Positions 25,554-37,315 of a stretch of 64,000 nt of DNA are shown one piece after another. Each line of letters starts with the position of its first letter. The first letter of the stretch is position 1. Origin of the DNA: Calliopsis andreniformis (lineage: Eukaryota; Arthropoda; Insecta; Hymenoptera; Andrenidae); NCBI RefSeq assembly GCF_051401765.1, contig NC_135066.1:18455001-18519000 (forward strand), in the 5' to 3' direction. The notes below the pieces were generated by a model that saw nothing but the letters and a program-made list of their open reading frames with translations, made no database searches and was not told the DNA's origin. The translations under genes were made by a program, and so were the position numbers.

Positions 25554-27017
25554 GTGAGTAACATTATCATGAAATAGTTACAGTATTTACTTGAAATGCA
25601 CTAGGTCACATTTTTATATCAAGTTTGTTTTTTCGTTTCAGTTTTTGTAGAATATATATATATATATATATATGCTCTTAGTGATTTATTGTAAAGTGTG
25701 TGTTTTACGGCCTTACTGCAGATTTAATAATAAATATTTCTCTCGGAATTTCTGAAAATCTGCTTCCTTCTGAATTTAAACTGAATTTTGTTTTAGTATG
25801 TGTTAAAATGTGCGATATATGTACATACATATAAGAAGTACAATAACAGAAAAGCGATCGGACCTCAATGATTTAAAAAAAATAAAATACGTTCAATATT
25901 AGTATTTACATGTGTCTCTGGCATTAACTACGTTTTGGATGATTCTATTGATATATGACATAAACATTTTAAAAATAGGAAAAGGAAATCAATAATTTAT
26001 TAGTTGCTGAGTTAGATTTGATTTATGTTGTAATATCCGGCTGTCGCCACGCCATTGTAAGACAGTTAGCTACAGTAGCACAAACTAATTTTCAGCTAAT
26101 CCATTAATGTATTTTATATTTTTCTATGGTAATTGAGATTCAGTAGACATGTTTTAATAAAGTGGTTAAAACAATGCAAGTAAAATTTATGAAAGTGTAG
26201 GTATCTAACAAGTTCACGATATTGTGTTCTATTTCCTTTTAAAATCAGTGAAGTCCAATCGTCATTTTTTATTATTTGTTTCGTTTTATATACGCCATAA
26301 AAGGGTAGTTAAGCGTCTAGGATTAGATATGTTAGGGCGGTACACATAGGGGGATTCACAGTACATAGTCATGAAATCAAAGCATTTTTAAGTAATGTAG
26401 AGATTGTTCTGAGGGAAATCATGATCAGAGTGTTCTCAATTGAACTTTCCTCTATCGAATAAGTTCTTTCCCATATCATAATCTTCTAATATAAGGAAGA
26501 AAAGTATCATAGCGTTTCGGTAGTGTTTTTTGCAAGGTTATAGATAAAATATCGCAAAAAAATGACAAGTTTAATTTGTCTGGAGCGCACCAGACGGTGC
26601 TTAATCAGGAGACCAGTAATGTTCAGATTTGGCACACGAGTTGTTGAAAATTTGCCCATCCACTACATATCCTATCGTATAAGCCGCATGTATCGTTCAT
26701 GTTCCTATAGGAATTCCTTTACATAATTGTTTCGAGAGACATTGCTAACGCTTGGACAGTAGATAAGCTTGGCGTTTCGGACAGCTTCAGAAAAAAGCTC
26801 GAAATGCTTTAGTCCAAGTCACAAACAAGCGGCACGAATTACACGTGATCTTTTCGATATTTCAGATATTTTTACTTTCCGACTCAGAAAGATTTTTGAG
26901 GGAAAAATTTTGTGGGAACCTAAAGATCAAATGGTGATATTCTATGGAATATTTTAATGCCATTGCGTATTTTTTATGAACAGTTAAATTAAAACTATTT
27001 TATGTATAAGATGATAC

Positions 27018-27700
27018 AACAGAGAAGGAGTGATTCTGCACGTAACAATAAACCGAAAATAAACAATACAGATTTTTTATAAGAAGCTTAGTTTCTGAGA
27101 AAATTGAATTGAAAGATTCATCTGAAATGCGTACGGAAAAGAAGCAGTACCAACATCATGATAAGTACTGATAATACATTTATTAATAATTATATTGTTT
27201 TACATTTACATTACATAATGAATTGTTGAAACTATTCTTGTTGATGCATACGAATCCTTGTTCTTGAAGTCAGTGAATCACGTACAGATGTTACGATGCT
27301 TTGACATTTTAATTTTTATAAAGCCTCTATTATTTCTTTTAACTGCAGAAACTTTAGTTCGAAAATTAGTTCACTATTTCTTTCGTATAACTCGATAAAT
27401 AGCTCAGTGTGTGAGAGTTTAGAGCATCAAATCAAAATACGGCAACATCATTCAATGATAATATGATTCGACAAAGATCTGTATGCATCAACAAGGATGA
27501 TATTGTCAACAATTCATTCTGTAATGTAAACGTAGAGCAGTATAATTATTAATAAAAGTTTAGTCATGTGCATATATACTAGAAGAATCTTTAAATTCAA
27601 CTTTCCCGAAAACTAAGTGTCTTATACAAAAATTGTATTCTTTATTTTCGGTTTATTTCTACAGGTAGTGGAATCATCCCTTACTCGGTTGTATGGACCA
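27018..27700. mobile_element. Long hairpin (foldback) in intron 1, about 680 bp
   Basis: The arm 27018-27330 contains AACAATAAACCGAAAATAAA, GAAAATTGAATTGAAAGATT and GAATTGTTGAAACTATTCTT. It is mirrored by 27390-27700, which contains TTTATTTTCGGTTTATTTCT, AATCTTTAAATTCAACTTTC and CAACAATTCATTCTGTAATG. The loop is only about 60 bp. Arms are about 300 bp and belong to the same family as 15365-15837 and 62600-63252, although the outermost CAGGGTGTCCC ends are eroded. The frame at 27617-27814 crosses the right arm and is not a gene. Confidence 0.75.
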
Positions 27701-28129
27701 CGCGTTTTCCCATACCTTGAACCAGAGTTGGACATTATTCGAATTAAATTTTATTTGAATAACATTTCGAATAAATTTTTATTCGAAGGATCTTCGAATG
27801 ATAAATACGATTAAAAGGTAATTATTCGATAATAACGGATAATTTTGTATTCAAATAAAAACTGACTCAGATAGAAAACTTTCAAGTAACTTAATTACAG
27901 AAAATTTTGTATTGATATTTACATATGCCAACACTGCTTAATTTGGAAATTCATACGCCACGGAGTTATTCTAATTAACGATGAAGGTTCAAAAATTAAT
28001 TCGCAAATTATGAATAACAGCTTTATTCGACAAAAAAACTATTTGATAGTTACGAATAAATCTGTATCGTCGATCGTAATTCGCGTATAAATTTTATGTA
28101 TTTATTCGAGATTTTTTATTCCTTATTCA

Positions 28130-29400
28130 AATGTCCGATTTTTATGAAACTTAGCATGTAGATTATCAAAAATATTAGACACGTATTTTGTTGTATCTTC
28201 TGGTATCCATGTTGGAAGGGTGAAAACCACCCCCAAAGTTGGGGGCGAAAACCACCCCGGAGGTTGTGGGTGGAAAACATATTTGGCTTAATATCTCGAA
28301 AACTACTGCATCTAGCGAAATGATCTAAATGGGGTAATTGCATATTTTTCAACGATAAATCCACCTATGTAAGCAGTTTTTGAAAATATCAATTTGTTTA
28401 AAAAATAGATTGAAAAATGGAGTTTCGCCAGTAAACATAGTTTAATTAAACGAATTTACAAGAAAGTCCAATAATCAAGTGTAATGAGGTAGTGACTGAG
28501 CTAAAACCAAAGTCGAAAAATATGTTTCAATCCGTATAACAACACCGGATGATTCTGTTTTCAAAATTCAGGACAGCTCGACAATTTTTATAAACAAGAT
28601 TGTGTGTACTACGAAAAATAATTCTAATCTATGAAGAGGTATATAAATATTATGTTATTTATATAAAAATTGAAAAAAAAAAAAGAAAAAATTGTCAAAC
28701 TCAAACCTCGGGACATGCAGTTTATAAGTCAGTTCTTGTAAATTCGATCAATTAAACGATATATCTTTGCGAAACTCTTTTTACTTGAATATGGTAAATA
28801 ATTATTGATAATAAATGATTTATAAATCATCTTCACTTGCTACATTTTCATCTATGCGAAGCTCACCGACACTGAACTCATCGAACTGTTTGTAACGAGT
28901 GCGAGACGTTGCGAGTATTGACTAACGGTGCTATTATTTATACGTTTAGTGAATAGTAAATAATATATATCAAAATACAATAATGAAAGCATTATAAAGA
29001 TATATGTTTTTCACAAAGCTACTCGTTTGAGGGCTCAATTTCGCACAAAATGTAATGTACCTAGGATTGCTATTATTTTATTTAAAGTATAAAAATTCAA
29101 AATCCTGTTTTATCCGTCTTTTGTATGTTGGTTCACAGTATTCACATACTCATTTATAAAATGATTGATCAATGTTTAGTTAAGGAAAGCAACAAAAATA
29201 TACTACATTTTAATATATTTTTTAAACAAATTCATATTTTCAAAAACCGTTTATATAGGTGAATTCTTCCTTGAAAAATATACAATCGTCTCATGTACAT
29301 CATTTTGCTAAATGCACTAATTTTCGAGATATTAAACCAAATATGTTTTCCACCTCCACTTTTAGGGTGGAAATATATATATGTAACAAGTATATTTAAA
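28130..29400. repeat. Inverted pair of a repeat with GGGTGG words
   Basis: 28130-28430 (AAACATATTTGGCTTAATAT, CTCGAAAACTACTGCATCTA) is repeated inverted at about 29100-29395 (AATTTTCGAGATATTAAACC, AAATATGTTTTCCACCTCCA). A third copy, in the orientation of the second, is at 42410-42715. The left copy has a short GGGTGGTTTTC/GAAAACCACCCC inverted motif at 28218-28270. The minus frame at 28116-28364 is a chance frame across the repeat. The spacer holds unassigned AT-rich sequence, including a poly-A tract near 28670. Confidence 0.65.
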
Positions 29401-29841
29401 CTATTACAAGCAACTTCGAAAAATGAAGCTATAATAACTGTTATCAAGATATGTAAATCTAGTTCTCTGTAAAATCTACATATATGTAATTGTCCGTAAC
29501 AATTTATTTTTAATAAATTCGGGTTTTATAATTGAAATTATCAAAGTTGTTTTTGTCCTTTATTTTCTGCTCTAACACTTCTTACAGAGTGTCGAGTTTC
29601 AAACGCTTGACACCGGAAATCTTAACGTCTTTAGGGAGGGGTAATTTAAACATAGAAGGGATGGTTCCATCTTACTCTGGACGGGGAAAATGGGAGACAT
29701 TTGGATGAAAATTGGATTCTTACAAGAATCCTCTCGACTTCTAACATTAATATTAACGGTTAACAATAAGGGCATTTATAATATTAATAGTAATATTCAT
29801 AATTAATAATAATAATAATAATAATACTGATGATAATAGTA

Positions 29842-30965
29842 ATGTTACGAGATAAGATGTGAGCAGCGCGAGAGGTTGGTGAGGATAGATATATTTCTAA
29901 AGAATATAGTGGTTGAAGTGTTAGTTGGTACAAGAAATGAAACTGATGCGAAATCAGTGAGCCGTTGGTACTATTGTAGACAAGGATGAACCTGATCTAA
30001 AATCGGGGAGCCTCTGAGGATATATACGTACTCGTACTTGCAGACGAAACTGATCTGTGGCCAGTGAGCCACAGGAATGTGAATTTCGTGAACGCACCTA
30101 ATGTGAAACCAGGGAGTTACTAGGATCAATTTTACAGACGAACTCAAACTAAATTGAGATGCTCTTAAGAAGGTTGGCAAGTTTAAACAGACGAAACTGA
30201 TACAAAATCAGGGTGCTGTAAGAAGGTTGGATAACGTACAGACGAACCTGGGATAGCTGTAGGAAGCAGACGAATCTGATGTAAAATCAGATAGTTGCTG
30301 GATAGGTTAATTTTCGTGGTCAAAATTGAATAAATTGAGGAGCCACTAAGTTGGATACAGTTTTCTTCGAAAGTAAGGGCATACAGACAAATGTGATGTG
30401 GAATCAGAGAGCTACAGGAAGTATTAGTAGGTCCCGTAAATTCCTAATTATTAATTGATATAACTCGAGCGGCTAAGGTATATCGTGGGGAATCTGTCAA
30501 TTTCGAATGGGATCGCTTATCATAATTATAGGTTTGAAATCAATTTAATCAAATTACAATAAATATTTTAGTATATTCTAAAATCAATCCTTACGTACAG
30601 GTGTATAGTGTAGTGTTGTTGCGTAAATGTATAATTATAATGCTCGATGTTAATGCACTGGCGATGACGGGACTTACAGAGTATGTACTTCTAGAAATTG
30701 CTAGATAGAATTTATGTTGACTGGCGGAATTCTATGAGATTAAATTGTAGACTCAAAAGGGAACTTTAGCCTGATCTCGCTGAATAGCAACCAACTCTGA
30801 CGAACTTGACTGACAACGTGACGGTACTGTTCTGAATCCGTTAGGGCTAAAATCTCGGGGTTTATATAGGCCGAAAAGTGTGAGTGGGATTCGTTAGAAA
30901 TTTCTGTAGGAAATTTCTCACGGTTGTTACAGCGTCGTGGTTGCTACCTAGCTGCTCGCGCTCCC
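29842..30965 (+). repeat. LTR-like repeat, copy 1, with tandem dyad modules
   Basis: This block of about 1.1 kb is collinear with 57232-58270 at moderate identity. It starts TGTTACGAGATAAGATGTGA and contains CACGGTTGTTACA at about 30916-30929; TGTTAC...TTACA fits the TG...CA ends of a solo LTR. A TATA-like TTTATATAGG lies at about 30860. Homology to copy 2 runs about 35 bp past that end, to AGCTGCTCG, which could include a primer-binding region (TGGTTGCTACC). The first 600 bp consist of about ten tandem modules with a small dyad (separate entry). Orientation is uncertain because TATATA reads on both strands. A non-LTR origin is not excluded. It sits in intron 1 of the receptor. Confidence 0.5.
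29935..30425 (+). repeat. About ten tandem 35-60 nt modules, each with a CTGAT...ATCAG dyad
   Basis: The consensus is CAGACGAAnCTGATgtaaAA TCAGnGAGCC followed by a few bases and GG. Clear units start near 29938, 29985, 30041, 30137, 30188, 30267 and 30384; decayed ones lie near 30092, 30239 and 30320. The base before CTGAT and the base after ATCAG vary together: A/T in units at 29941 and 30041, C/G at 29991, T/A at 30275 and 30390. One unit replaces the whole stem with CTCAA/TTGAG (30141). The same modules occur in copy 2 (57330-57705). Structure conservation in RNA or single-stranded DNA is the inference; a protein-binding dyad array is the alternative. Confidence 0.6.
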
Positions 30966-31149
30966 ACTAAGGCTGGACGCTCACGAGCGCACAAAATACG
31001 TGCGTAGCTACGTGAGTCAATTTCGACGGACGTTGCAGAATCTTGACGCTTGCGTTGAGTTTTCCTCGACGCATTTATGCCAGAATACGCGCGTTCGCAT
31101 ATAGCAGGGCGACCCACGTTTTGCATTTGCCGTATTGCATACTCCAAAA

Positions 31150-31715
31150 CATAGAGATCTGTGAAGTTGGCACCCCCACGCGAGAATTTTTATAGAAGAC
31201 AAGTCACATTCGTTTGTCCACAATTTATCTACATTTGTCCAATAAAAGATTTCGTTTGTCCATCCCAAAGAAAAAAGTTATGGAGAAATCAAAAACTTGA
31301 GCTGTCTGTGATTTATCTACATTGGTCCACTGAAATATCTCGTTTATCCGTCCCCCCAAAGAAGTGATGACTAAATTAAAAAATTTGACATTAACGGCCA
31401 TTAACATTTTTCATTAATATTTAACTATGATGCAGTTATCCATAACTTACCTGCATTTGTTGGTTTCGCTTTTTCGTTTCTTCTTTTTACAGAAAAATGT
31501 TATAAAAATATTTAGAAAAATCGACTGTAGATTTTGGAGAATGTTGATGGGTATTAATGTCAAACTTTGAATTTTGAATTTGAAAATTTTTGTTGGACAA
31601 ATGTAAAAAATTCATGGACAATCATATTTCATTTGAAAAATAATGAAAAACATTCAAGGGGTACTGACATCTCAAGTTTTTGATTTCTCCGTAACTTTTT
31701 TTTTTTGTGTTGTGA
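31150..31715. repeat. Inverted pair with TTTGTCCA tandem words in intron 1
   Basis: 31200-31370 has two imperfect copies of a unit containing TTATCTACATTTGTCCA and TTCGTTTGTCCATCCC. GTTATGGAGAAATCAAAAAC at 31279 is mirrored by GTTTTTGATTTCTCCGTAAC near 31675-31695, and TTTGTCCA words are mirrored by TGGACAA near 31575 and 31615. The pair spans about 560 bp. The short open frames here on both strands are products of this repeat. Confidence 0.5.
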
Positions 31716-32089
31716 ATTTTAAACATTTAATAACGTATAAATAAAACGCAATTACGTTAAATTATCAATAAATTTATTTCAATCACCTTTTCGGCATTTT
31801 CCTGCAAGTTTGACTTTGAATGACTTATTGGTGCTCACCAACGTATCCTGAAAATTATAGAATCCCTCAACTAGCGGTTTAACATGTTTATAAACATGTC
31901 GACTTTAAGGGATTATCATTATAAAACGTAGGCTGATCGGACATTTTGTTATAAAATTTGCATCGAATACATTTGAGCTTTCCTACCACTCTTTAAAATA
32001 TTAAAACACACATTGTTTATGTTGTGTATAACATTACTTTACGTATGCAGAACATCATATGAATTAAAGTTATGCTTGAATTGTTACAG

Positions 32090-32219
32090 GTATTTGGCCG
32101 TAGTTCATCCAATATCATCTATGTCATGGAGAACCGAAAATCACGCAATTCTAGCCATTTGTATTGCTTGGGCGATGATCTTCACAATATCTACGCCTGC
32201 TTTGGTAGTTCATGGCGAG
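32090..32219 (+). CDS. AstA-R: Allatostatin-A receptor-like GPCR, second coding exon (Y of DRY to end of TM4)
   Basis: The acceptor TTGTTACAG precedes 32090 and the donor GTAAGT starts at 32220. The 130-nt exon completes codon 147 and adds residues 148-190: YLAVVHPISSM, the intracellular loop 2 SWRTENHAI, TM4 LAICIAWAMIF with W174, and STPALVVHGE entering extracellular loop 2. It ends in phase 0. Sequence and break positions agree with an insect AstA receptor. The frame continues past the donor as intron and should not be read as protein. TM5-7 and the C-tail were not found downstream in the window, so the gene model is partial. Confidence 0.9.
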
Positions 32220-33689
32220 GTAAGTCATTTACATAGGACGTTAGAAATAACAGTACAGTTCTTTAGGGAGGTCCTAGTTCATGTAACATCAAACGAAAAA
32301 TTTGTATATAGGTTATTGTTAGTTCCAGAACAAACATTTTTTAAGAAAATAATCATAAACATTTGAAAAACAATTTTTGTAATTCAAAACGGGATTATTT
32401 CTCAGGAATTGTCAATGTATTTTTGCTGTAATTTTATTAAGTCTTTCATACAATTAGACGAGATATTTTGCGACTTGATACCAACCGTTTAATGTTTTTA
32501 GCAAGGTATCTCGAGACCTGATACCGGCCATTTGGCGCTTTTGTTGAGATACAATAGTTTCACGCACAACTGCACCCAGTGCAGGACCCACAGTACATGT
32601 TACATGGACACTAATTTTGTATTCAGTTCTTTAGCCTGCTAAGGGTTTTTATGTGTGAGAAAAGGAAGACCTCTAAAACAAAGATAGCACTAGACCTTAG
32701 CAAATCAAAGCATGCAATTCTACATTACTTATCCTATTTTGATGGAAGCACTGCCAATCGATTCCTTATGTTTCTCCGATGATACCAAACACATCAAGTT
32801 TCGAATGACTTATAAAAAAACTGTAAAAAAAAACGATTTGCAGAACTATAATCTAACTTCATAAACAATGGTTCGATTTACATAGAATTTTGTATAATTT
32901 TAATCGATAGAACATAAAAATTCACCTGTATCAGTCTTATAATGATAGCGCACATAACAAAGTTGATATTTTGCGGCGAAGCCGTAAAACTTCGATTGCT
33001 GGGCCATAAACCAATTTGCGCTCAACGCCAACAGGCAAGGGATCCAAGGTGCCCTCCTAGAGACTGCTGATATTAGTGTAACGTCCCTAAGGTAAAGCTA
33101 CACTGTCAATGTAAGAGCGGCTTTTCATTGACTGAAAGGCGGGAGATCGTGTGCGGTTGAGGAATTAGAATCCAAAGCTTACATTTTATGTTAACAATGG
33201 TTTATTAAATAATAATCTTATTCTAACTTATCTTTAATAACTAAAAAATTGAATATTCAATATAATAGCTATTGATATTAAGGTTATGATGAATAACATA
33301 GAAACATTTGTGTTTAGTTGAAGGAGAGTTGCGGTTAAGTTCCCTATATTTAATACTATTCATGATGCAAGAGAATTCTTGATCCAAACGCTGTGTAAGA
33401 GTGTGTGCACAATGAACTTCGTTACGAATGTCTCAGTCGCTGCTAAAAATATAGATGGCTATAATCTTGGAGCGATTTAGAGACTCCTTACAACAAAAAT
33501 CTATGTAACAGCTAAAACATTTGTAGACCCTTCGTTATACCACTATATCGGTCGCTATCACGAAAGAGCAATCTCAATATTCTGCAGGACACAGAATGGC
33601 TAACAATGTTTGTATCGCAGGTGCTTCGTCCGCTGATGGCAGGGCACGAATTATAACCTCTAAGAGACCATCGAAAGCTTATAATCTTT

Positions 33690-35345
33690 GTAAAACGGTC
33701 GTTGCCCACTAAGGAAGCAGTCTCGATCTACTCTGATTTACCCCCGTACTCTATCCTCGAGATGTTGCTCGAATTGTTCTACTTAGAATCACCTTAAATA
33801 TCTATCATATAGGTTATGTAAGCGCTTGGATCCAAAAGGAACATCAAACACCGTAGTCATTGGGAACGGCTGCTGCTCCCAACCAGCGGACTTGATTCAC
33901 TGGATATGTCTATCAGCTACTTCCAGATACTTGTGCTATCGAAACCCGATGCTAGAGTGGAATGATTTCTCTTGTTCTTTAGGTACCTCCGATTTGAGGT
34001 TAGGACTTGCGCAGTAGTTCACCATTAATGTCGGATTTATTCTAATTACACATGCTTTTAAGTTACTAATGAAGAAATACATTACATTATTAAATAACGA
34101 ATATCGCGACACCCCGTTTGGCAGACGTTTAGGAGTCAAATGAACACTAGAGCGTAACAAGCTAAAGCATTTCTGGTCCGGTCTGAGAAAAGCAAGACAA
34201 TGTTATGAGCCAAGGACGAATGGAGTTCTATCACGTTGCTGAGGATTGATTTTTTAAAGTGGAGGTAGGTAACGGATAAGCCCGTGTCTAAGACACGTGG
34301 GTACTGCAGTGGATTGAATGGTGTGAACAGCTCGTGTACGGCTAACAGAGAGAGTCATGGGATCGGAAACACTCACAGGTAGGTCCGTATATTACTATAT
34401 GGGGGTATTGTATAAAACAATGTTGCGAGGATAGGCTCATGTCCGAAACACGGAGATACCTCTAAGGAGTTTGAAAATGTGGGTAGACCCGTGTCAGAAA
34501 CATAGGAGTACCACTAAGGAAAATCTTGAAAATCGACTCGTGTCTGAAATACGGGGGTACATTGAGACTATTAGTAGAAGCACGTAACTTACGATTTGAA
34601 CAATACATATTGAGCTGTTAGAGTATATTGCTCTGGATTCGATATATTAGAATACGGATATTGATTCTTGGTTTCTTAAATAAACTAATCGTTATTGAAA
34701 TTACAAGTTGATAGCTATATTGTTACACAAATAATACGTCTATCGTATACGTCTATAATTAGGGAGTTTCTCTTACGTGCGGCGAAGCAGTCGATGAGAA
34801 CAGACGACCGTTATGCATTTTAATTACGACTCGGAATTTCCTCTAGGTTTCGTTCAATGGGGACCCACTCGGTCGCACGATGGTCCCGCGCTGAGTGTCC
34901 CTTAGGAACATCTAATATATGACGGTCGCCAATTGTTATTGAGGATTTTTTACGGAAAACTGCACAACATGCTGCAGCTAAAGAAAGTTTAAAAAGGTCT
35001 CCTCACAAACAGCTTCACAGACACGCGAATCATAAATTTTATTAATCGTTTGCACGCCAGAAATGCGTGCTGCTTTATGGCAAGTGTGAGATATAACCTT
35101 AAAGGAGCGCAAATTACTTTATCTGCTAGAACGGTCGCTACTCCTAGGAAAGTGGTCTCAATCCAACAGGACTTATTGTTAGTCCATTAGCTGCCTCCAA
35201 GATGTTGTTCGCACTACACTTACTTAGAATCGTCGTAGTGCACCTGTCATAGAGGTTACGCAAACCTAAGTCTGTAAAGGAGCATCGAATATTCTTGATC
35301 TCTGGAAAACGATCGCTACCTCTAAAAGAGCGGTCTCAATCTCTG
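33690..35345 (+). repeat. Direct repeat pair of about 210 bp (33690-33900 and 35125-35345)
   Basis: Both copies share, in order, ACGGTCGnTnC...AAG.A GYGGTCTC, AAGATGTTG.TCG (GAGATGTTGCTCGAATTGTT / AAGATGTTGTTCGCACTACA), ACTTAGAATC, ATAKAGGTTA and an AGGARCATC word. A further 'CGGTCGCTA...GCAATCTCAAT' module occurs at 33549 and another at 35308. They flank the array at 34281-34560, so they could be the ends of one retroelement or units of a larger tandem repeat. No coding sequence accompanies them. Confidence 0.5.
34281..34560 (+). repeat. Second array of dyad modules (CCCGTGTC...GACACG)
   Basis: Units at about 34281, 34434, 34488 and 34536 read CCCGTGTCTAAGACACGTGG G, GGCTCATGTCCGAAACACGG, ACCCGTGTCAGAAACATAGG and ACTCGTGTCTGAAATACGGG, each followed by (A/G)GTACC-like bases and AAGG. 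A weaker unit is at 34331. Layout (dyad, short tail, AAGG/GG, spacer) parallels the 29.9-kb array although sequences differ. Stems carry one or two bulges. The function is unknown. Confidence 0.5.
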
Positions 35346-35603
35346 GATGGGCACCTCAGCTACCTCTCAGATCCTCCTGTTCTTGTAACTCGATGCCAGA
35401 GAGAAGTGTGTCACTTGCTGCTTTCGCAGCTCCTTATATACTCGCTAGTCAGAGTTCGCGCATGCGTAGTGTCTTATTTCTAATGGCGCACTTATTCTAA
35501 CCGTGAATGTTTTAGATGAAAACGTATGAAATACGTTATATTTATATTAAAATATAATTAAAACGTATAATGTATGACATAATAAAGTACAAAAATATAA
35601 ATT

Positions 35604-35607
<4 letters not shown>

Positions 35608-35640
<33 letters not shown>
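35608..35640 (+). repeat. (GA)n microsatellite
   Basis: An uninterrupted GA dinucleotide run of about 32 bp, inside the 4.3-kb inverted-end element. Confidence 0.95.
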
Positions 35641-35642
<2 letters not shown>

Positions 35643-37179
35643 CAGTACGATAGATTGGGATGGAGATGAAGTAGGTCGTGGGGCGTTACGCAGGTTAAGG
35701 AGTCTCTACATTGTTTATAAACACAAGCGGCAATGGGGATTGCGTACTAGTCTATTTTGTCGAAAATGTATCCCTGTATGAAACACCTTTATTCTAAATT
35801 TTCGACTTAATTTAATGTGAGATATCATCCCCTTGCTGGTTGTACCATGATTTAGCAAACATCGTGCATATACATGTATGTATAACCATATTTTATTGTA
35901 TTATCTATAGTATTGTATGTTAATTGTGTTGTATAATACGTTAATTTATATATTATATTCACATATATTGTATAAGCGATATAAAAGTCACATGGCACCA
36001 CATACTCGACAAAATTCTGAAATCTATGGCTTTTCTTTTCGACGGGTGGAGGGATGTGGCAGACAATGCCCATCCGCAACTCAGGTGCGTTCTTTCGAGA
36101 ACGTTCTAGAAGGACCCGTGTAAGCATATTCTGGAAGATCAACGCTGACAATTCTTCTGCTTAGTAAAAATTTTGACTTTTTAATACGCAGTGGTGTTTG
36201 TAATGTCTAACTGCACCCGAACATCCAACGATATGATACAGAAGATTGAGAGTGATCCGAATTGTGTTGTACATGGTCTCATTTTTAACTGCAGAATGTA
36301 AGGGATTCTTTCGTACTACTTTTAAAGAAATTTATTCAAAGATAGAGATTTTCAATTAGTAATAATAATTAATATTTGGCCCGCCAATCAAACGATTATG
36401 GCTTTGTTTCAAAACATCAACTTTATTATTGTGCGTGCTATCATTATACAGTGATGCAGATGAATTTCTTATGTTCTGCTGATTAAAATGGTACCAAATT
36501 CTATATAAATCCAATCATTTTGAAGGAAGTTAGGTTAAAATTGTGCAAACGTTTTTTATACATAATTTCTTTACAAGTAATCCAAACTTTGTCGTGTTTG
36601 GTATCACTTTCATCAGAGAAACATAAGGAATCGATTGGTAGTGCTTGCATTGAAATATTATAAAAAATATAGAATTGCATACTTTGGTTTGCTAAGGCCT
36701 AGATGCTATTTTTATTTTAGAGGTCGTCCTTTTTTCGCACATTGGATCCCCTACCACGCCAAGGGACTGAATACGAAATTAGTATCCATGTAACACGTCT
36801 CTATACTCAGCAGGTCTCATACTGCGTGTAGTTATGCGTTATACTACTGTATGTGTTCAAATGAAGATATATTTAACAATTAAACCACAAGAAAAAATAC
36901 TAAGGTTTTAAAATTATAAGTAAATTTCTCTTAATAAATTGCATCAATTTCCAAATTTGTCTTTATATTACGATTTGTTGATTAGATGGTACAAAATCAA
37001 GATTAGAAAAATTTTTCAACAAAACGCTGGGAAATCCAATAAAAGAACCGGACAGCTTTAAATGGCGAAAAAAGACATGAGATAAATATGTATTTTGTGG
37101 GAAATCTTAGAGCTAGGAGTATAGATGTTATTGTGGAAATGTAACCACACTAGATTTTAAAGACAATAATTTTTAGCAG

Positions 37180-37315
37180 TAAAAAGTTACTTGACTGTAT
37201 TTGCTACGCAGGTAATTAGTGAGAGATTATTTTCATTCAATGTTGCCACATTTTTAAAATCCCTCGCCTGGACAGCAATAAGACTGAAAAAAGACTGTAA
37301 TTTGGTCATTTAATT
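37180..37315 (+). pseudogene. Possible hAT transposase C-terminal scrap
   Basis: From 37212 the frame reads VISERLFSFNVATFLKSLAW TAIRLKKDCNLVI. SERLFS followed by a basic stretch resembles the hAT dimerisation region ('pSERlFS.aG.i...kRnrL'). There is no further support and no terminal repeats, so the call is tentative. The rest of 36850-38150 is unassigned AT-rich DNA. Confidence 0.35.

Larger units (their letters stand above)
25554..32089 (+). other. First intron of the AstA-R-like gene (6.5 kb)
   Basis: The donor GTGAGT at 25554 and acceptor TTGTTACAG ending at 32089 bracket 6536 bp. A (TA)n run lies at about 25653-25672. The intron carries a foldback element at 27018-27700, a second inverted pair at 28130-29400, an LTR-like repeat at 29842-30965 and a third inverted pair at 31150-31715. 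Between them is unassigned AT-rich DNA, with cryptic ATTCGAATA repeats near 27740-27840. The first ~1.4 kb (25680-27017) shows nothing recognisable. Confidence 0.85.
32555..36845. mobile_element. 4.3-kb element with about 430-bp inverted ends
   Basis: 32555-32990 is mirrored by 36400-36845. Examples are CAATCGATTCCTTATGTTTC at 32756 against GAAACATAAGGAATCGATTG at 36620, GTTACATGGACACTAATTTT at 32599 against the complement near 36785, and ATAATGATAGCGCACATAAC at 32940 against the complement near 36440. No transposase is visible inside. The interior holds direct repeats (33690-33900 and 35125-35340), a tandem dyad array (34281-34560) and a GA microsatellite, so other repeats may be nested. It lies in the second intron of the receptor if the downstream exons exist. 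Confidence 0.65.

Noticed and set aside
28218..28270. GGGTGG/CCACCC repeats suggesting a G-quadruplex or CRISPR-like array
   Set aside because: There are only three short, irregular copies within a dispersed repeat; no regular spacers exist, and CRISPR does not occur in insect nuclear DNA.
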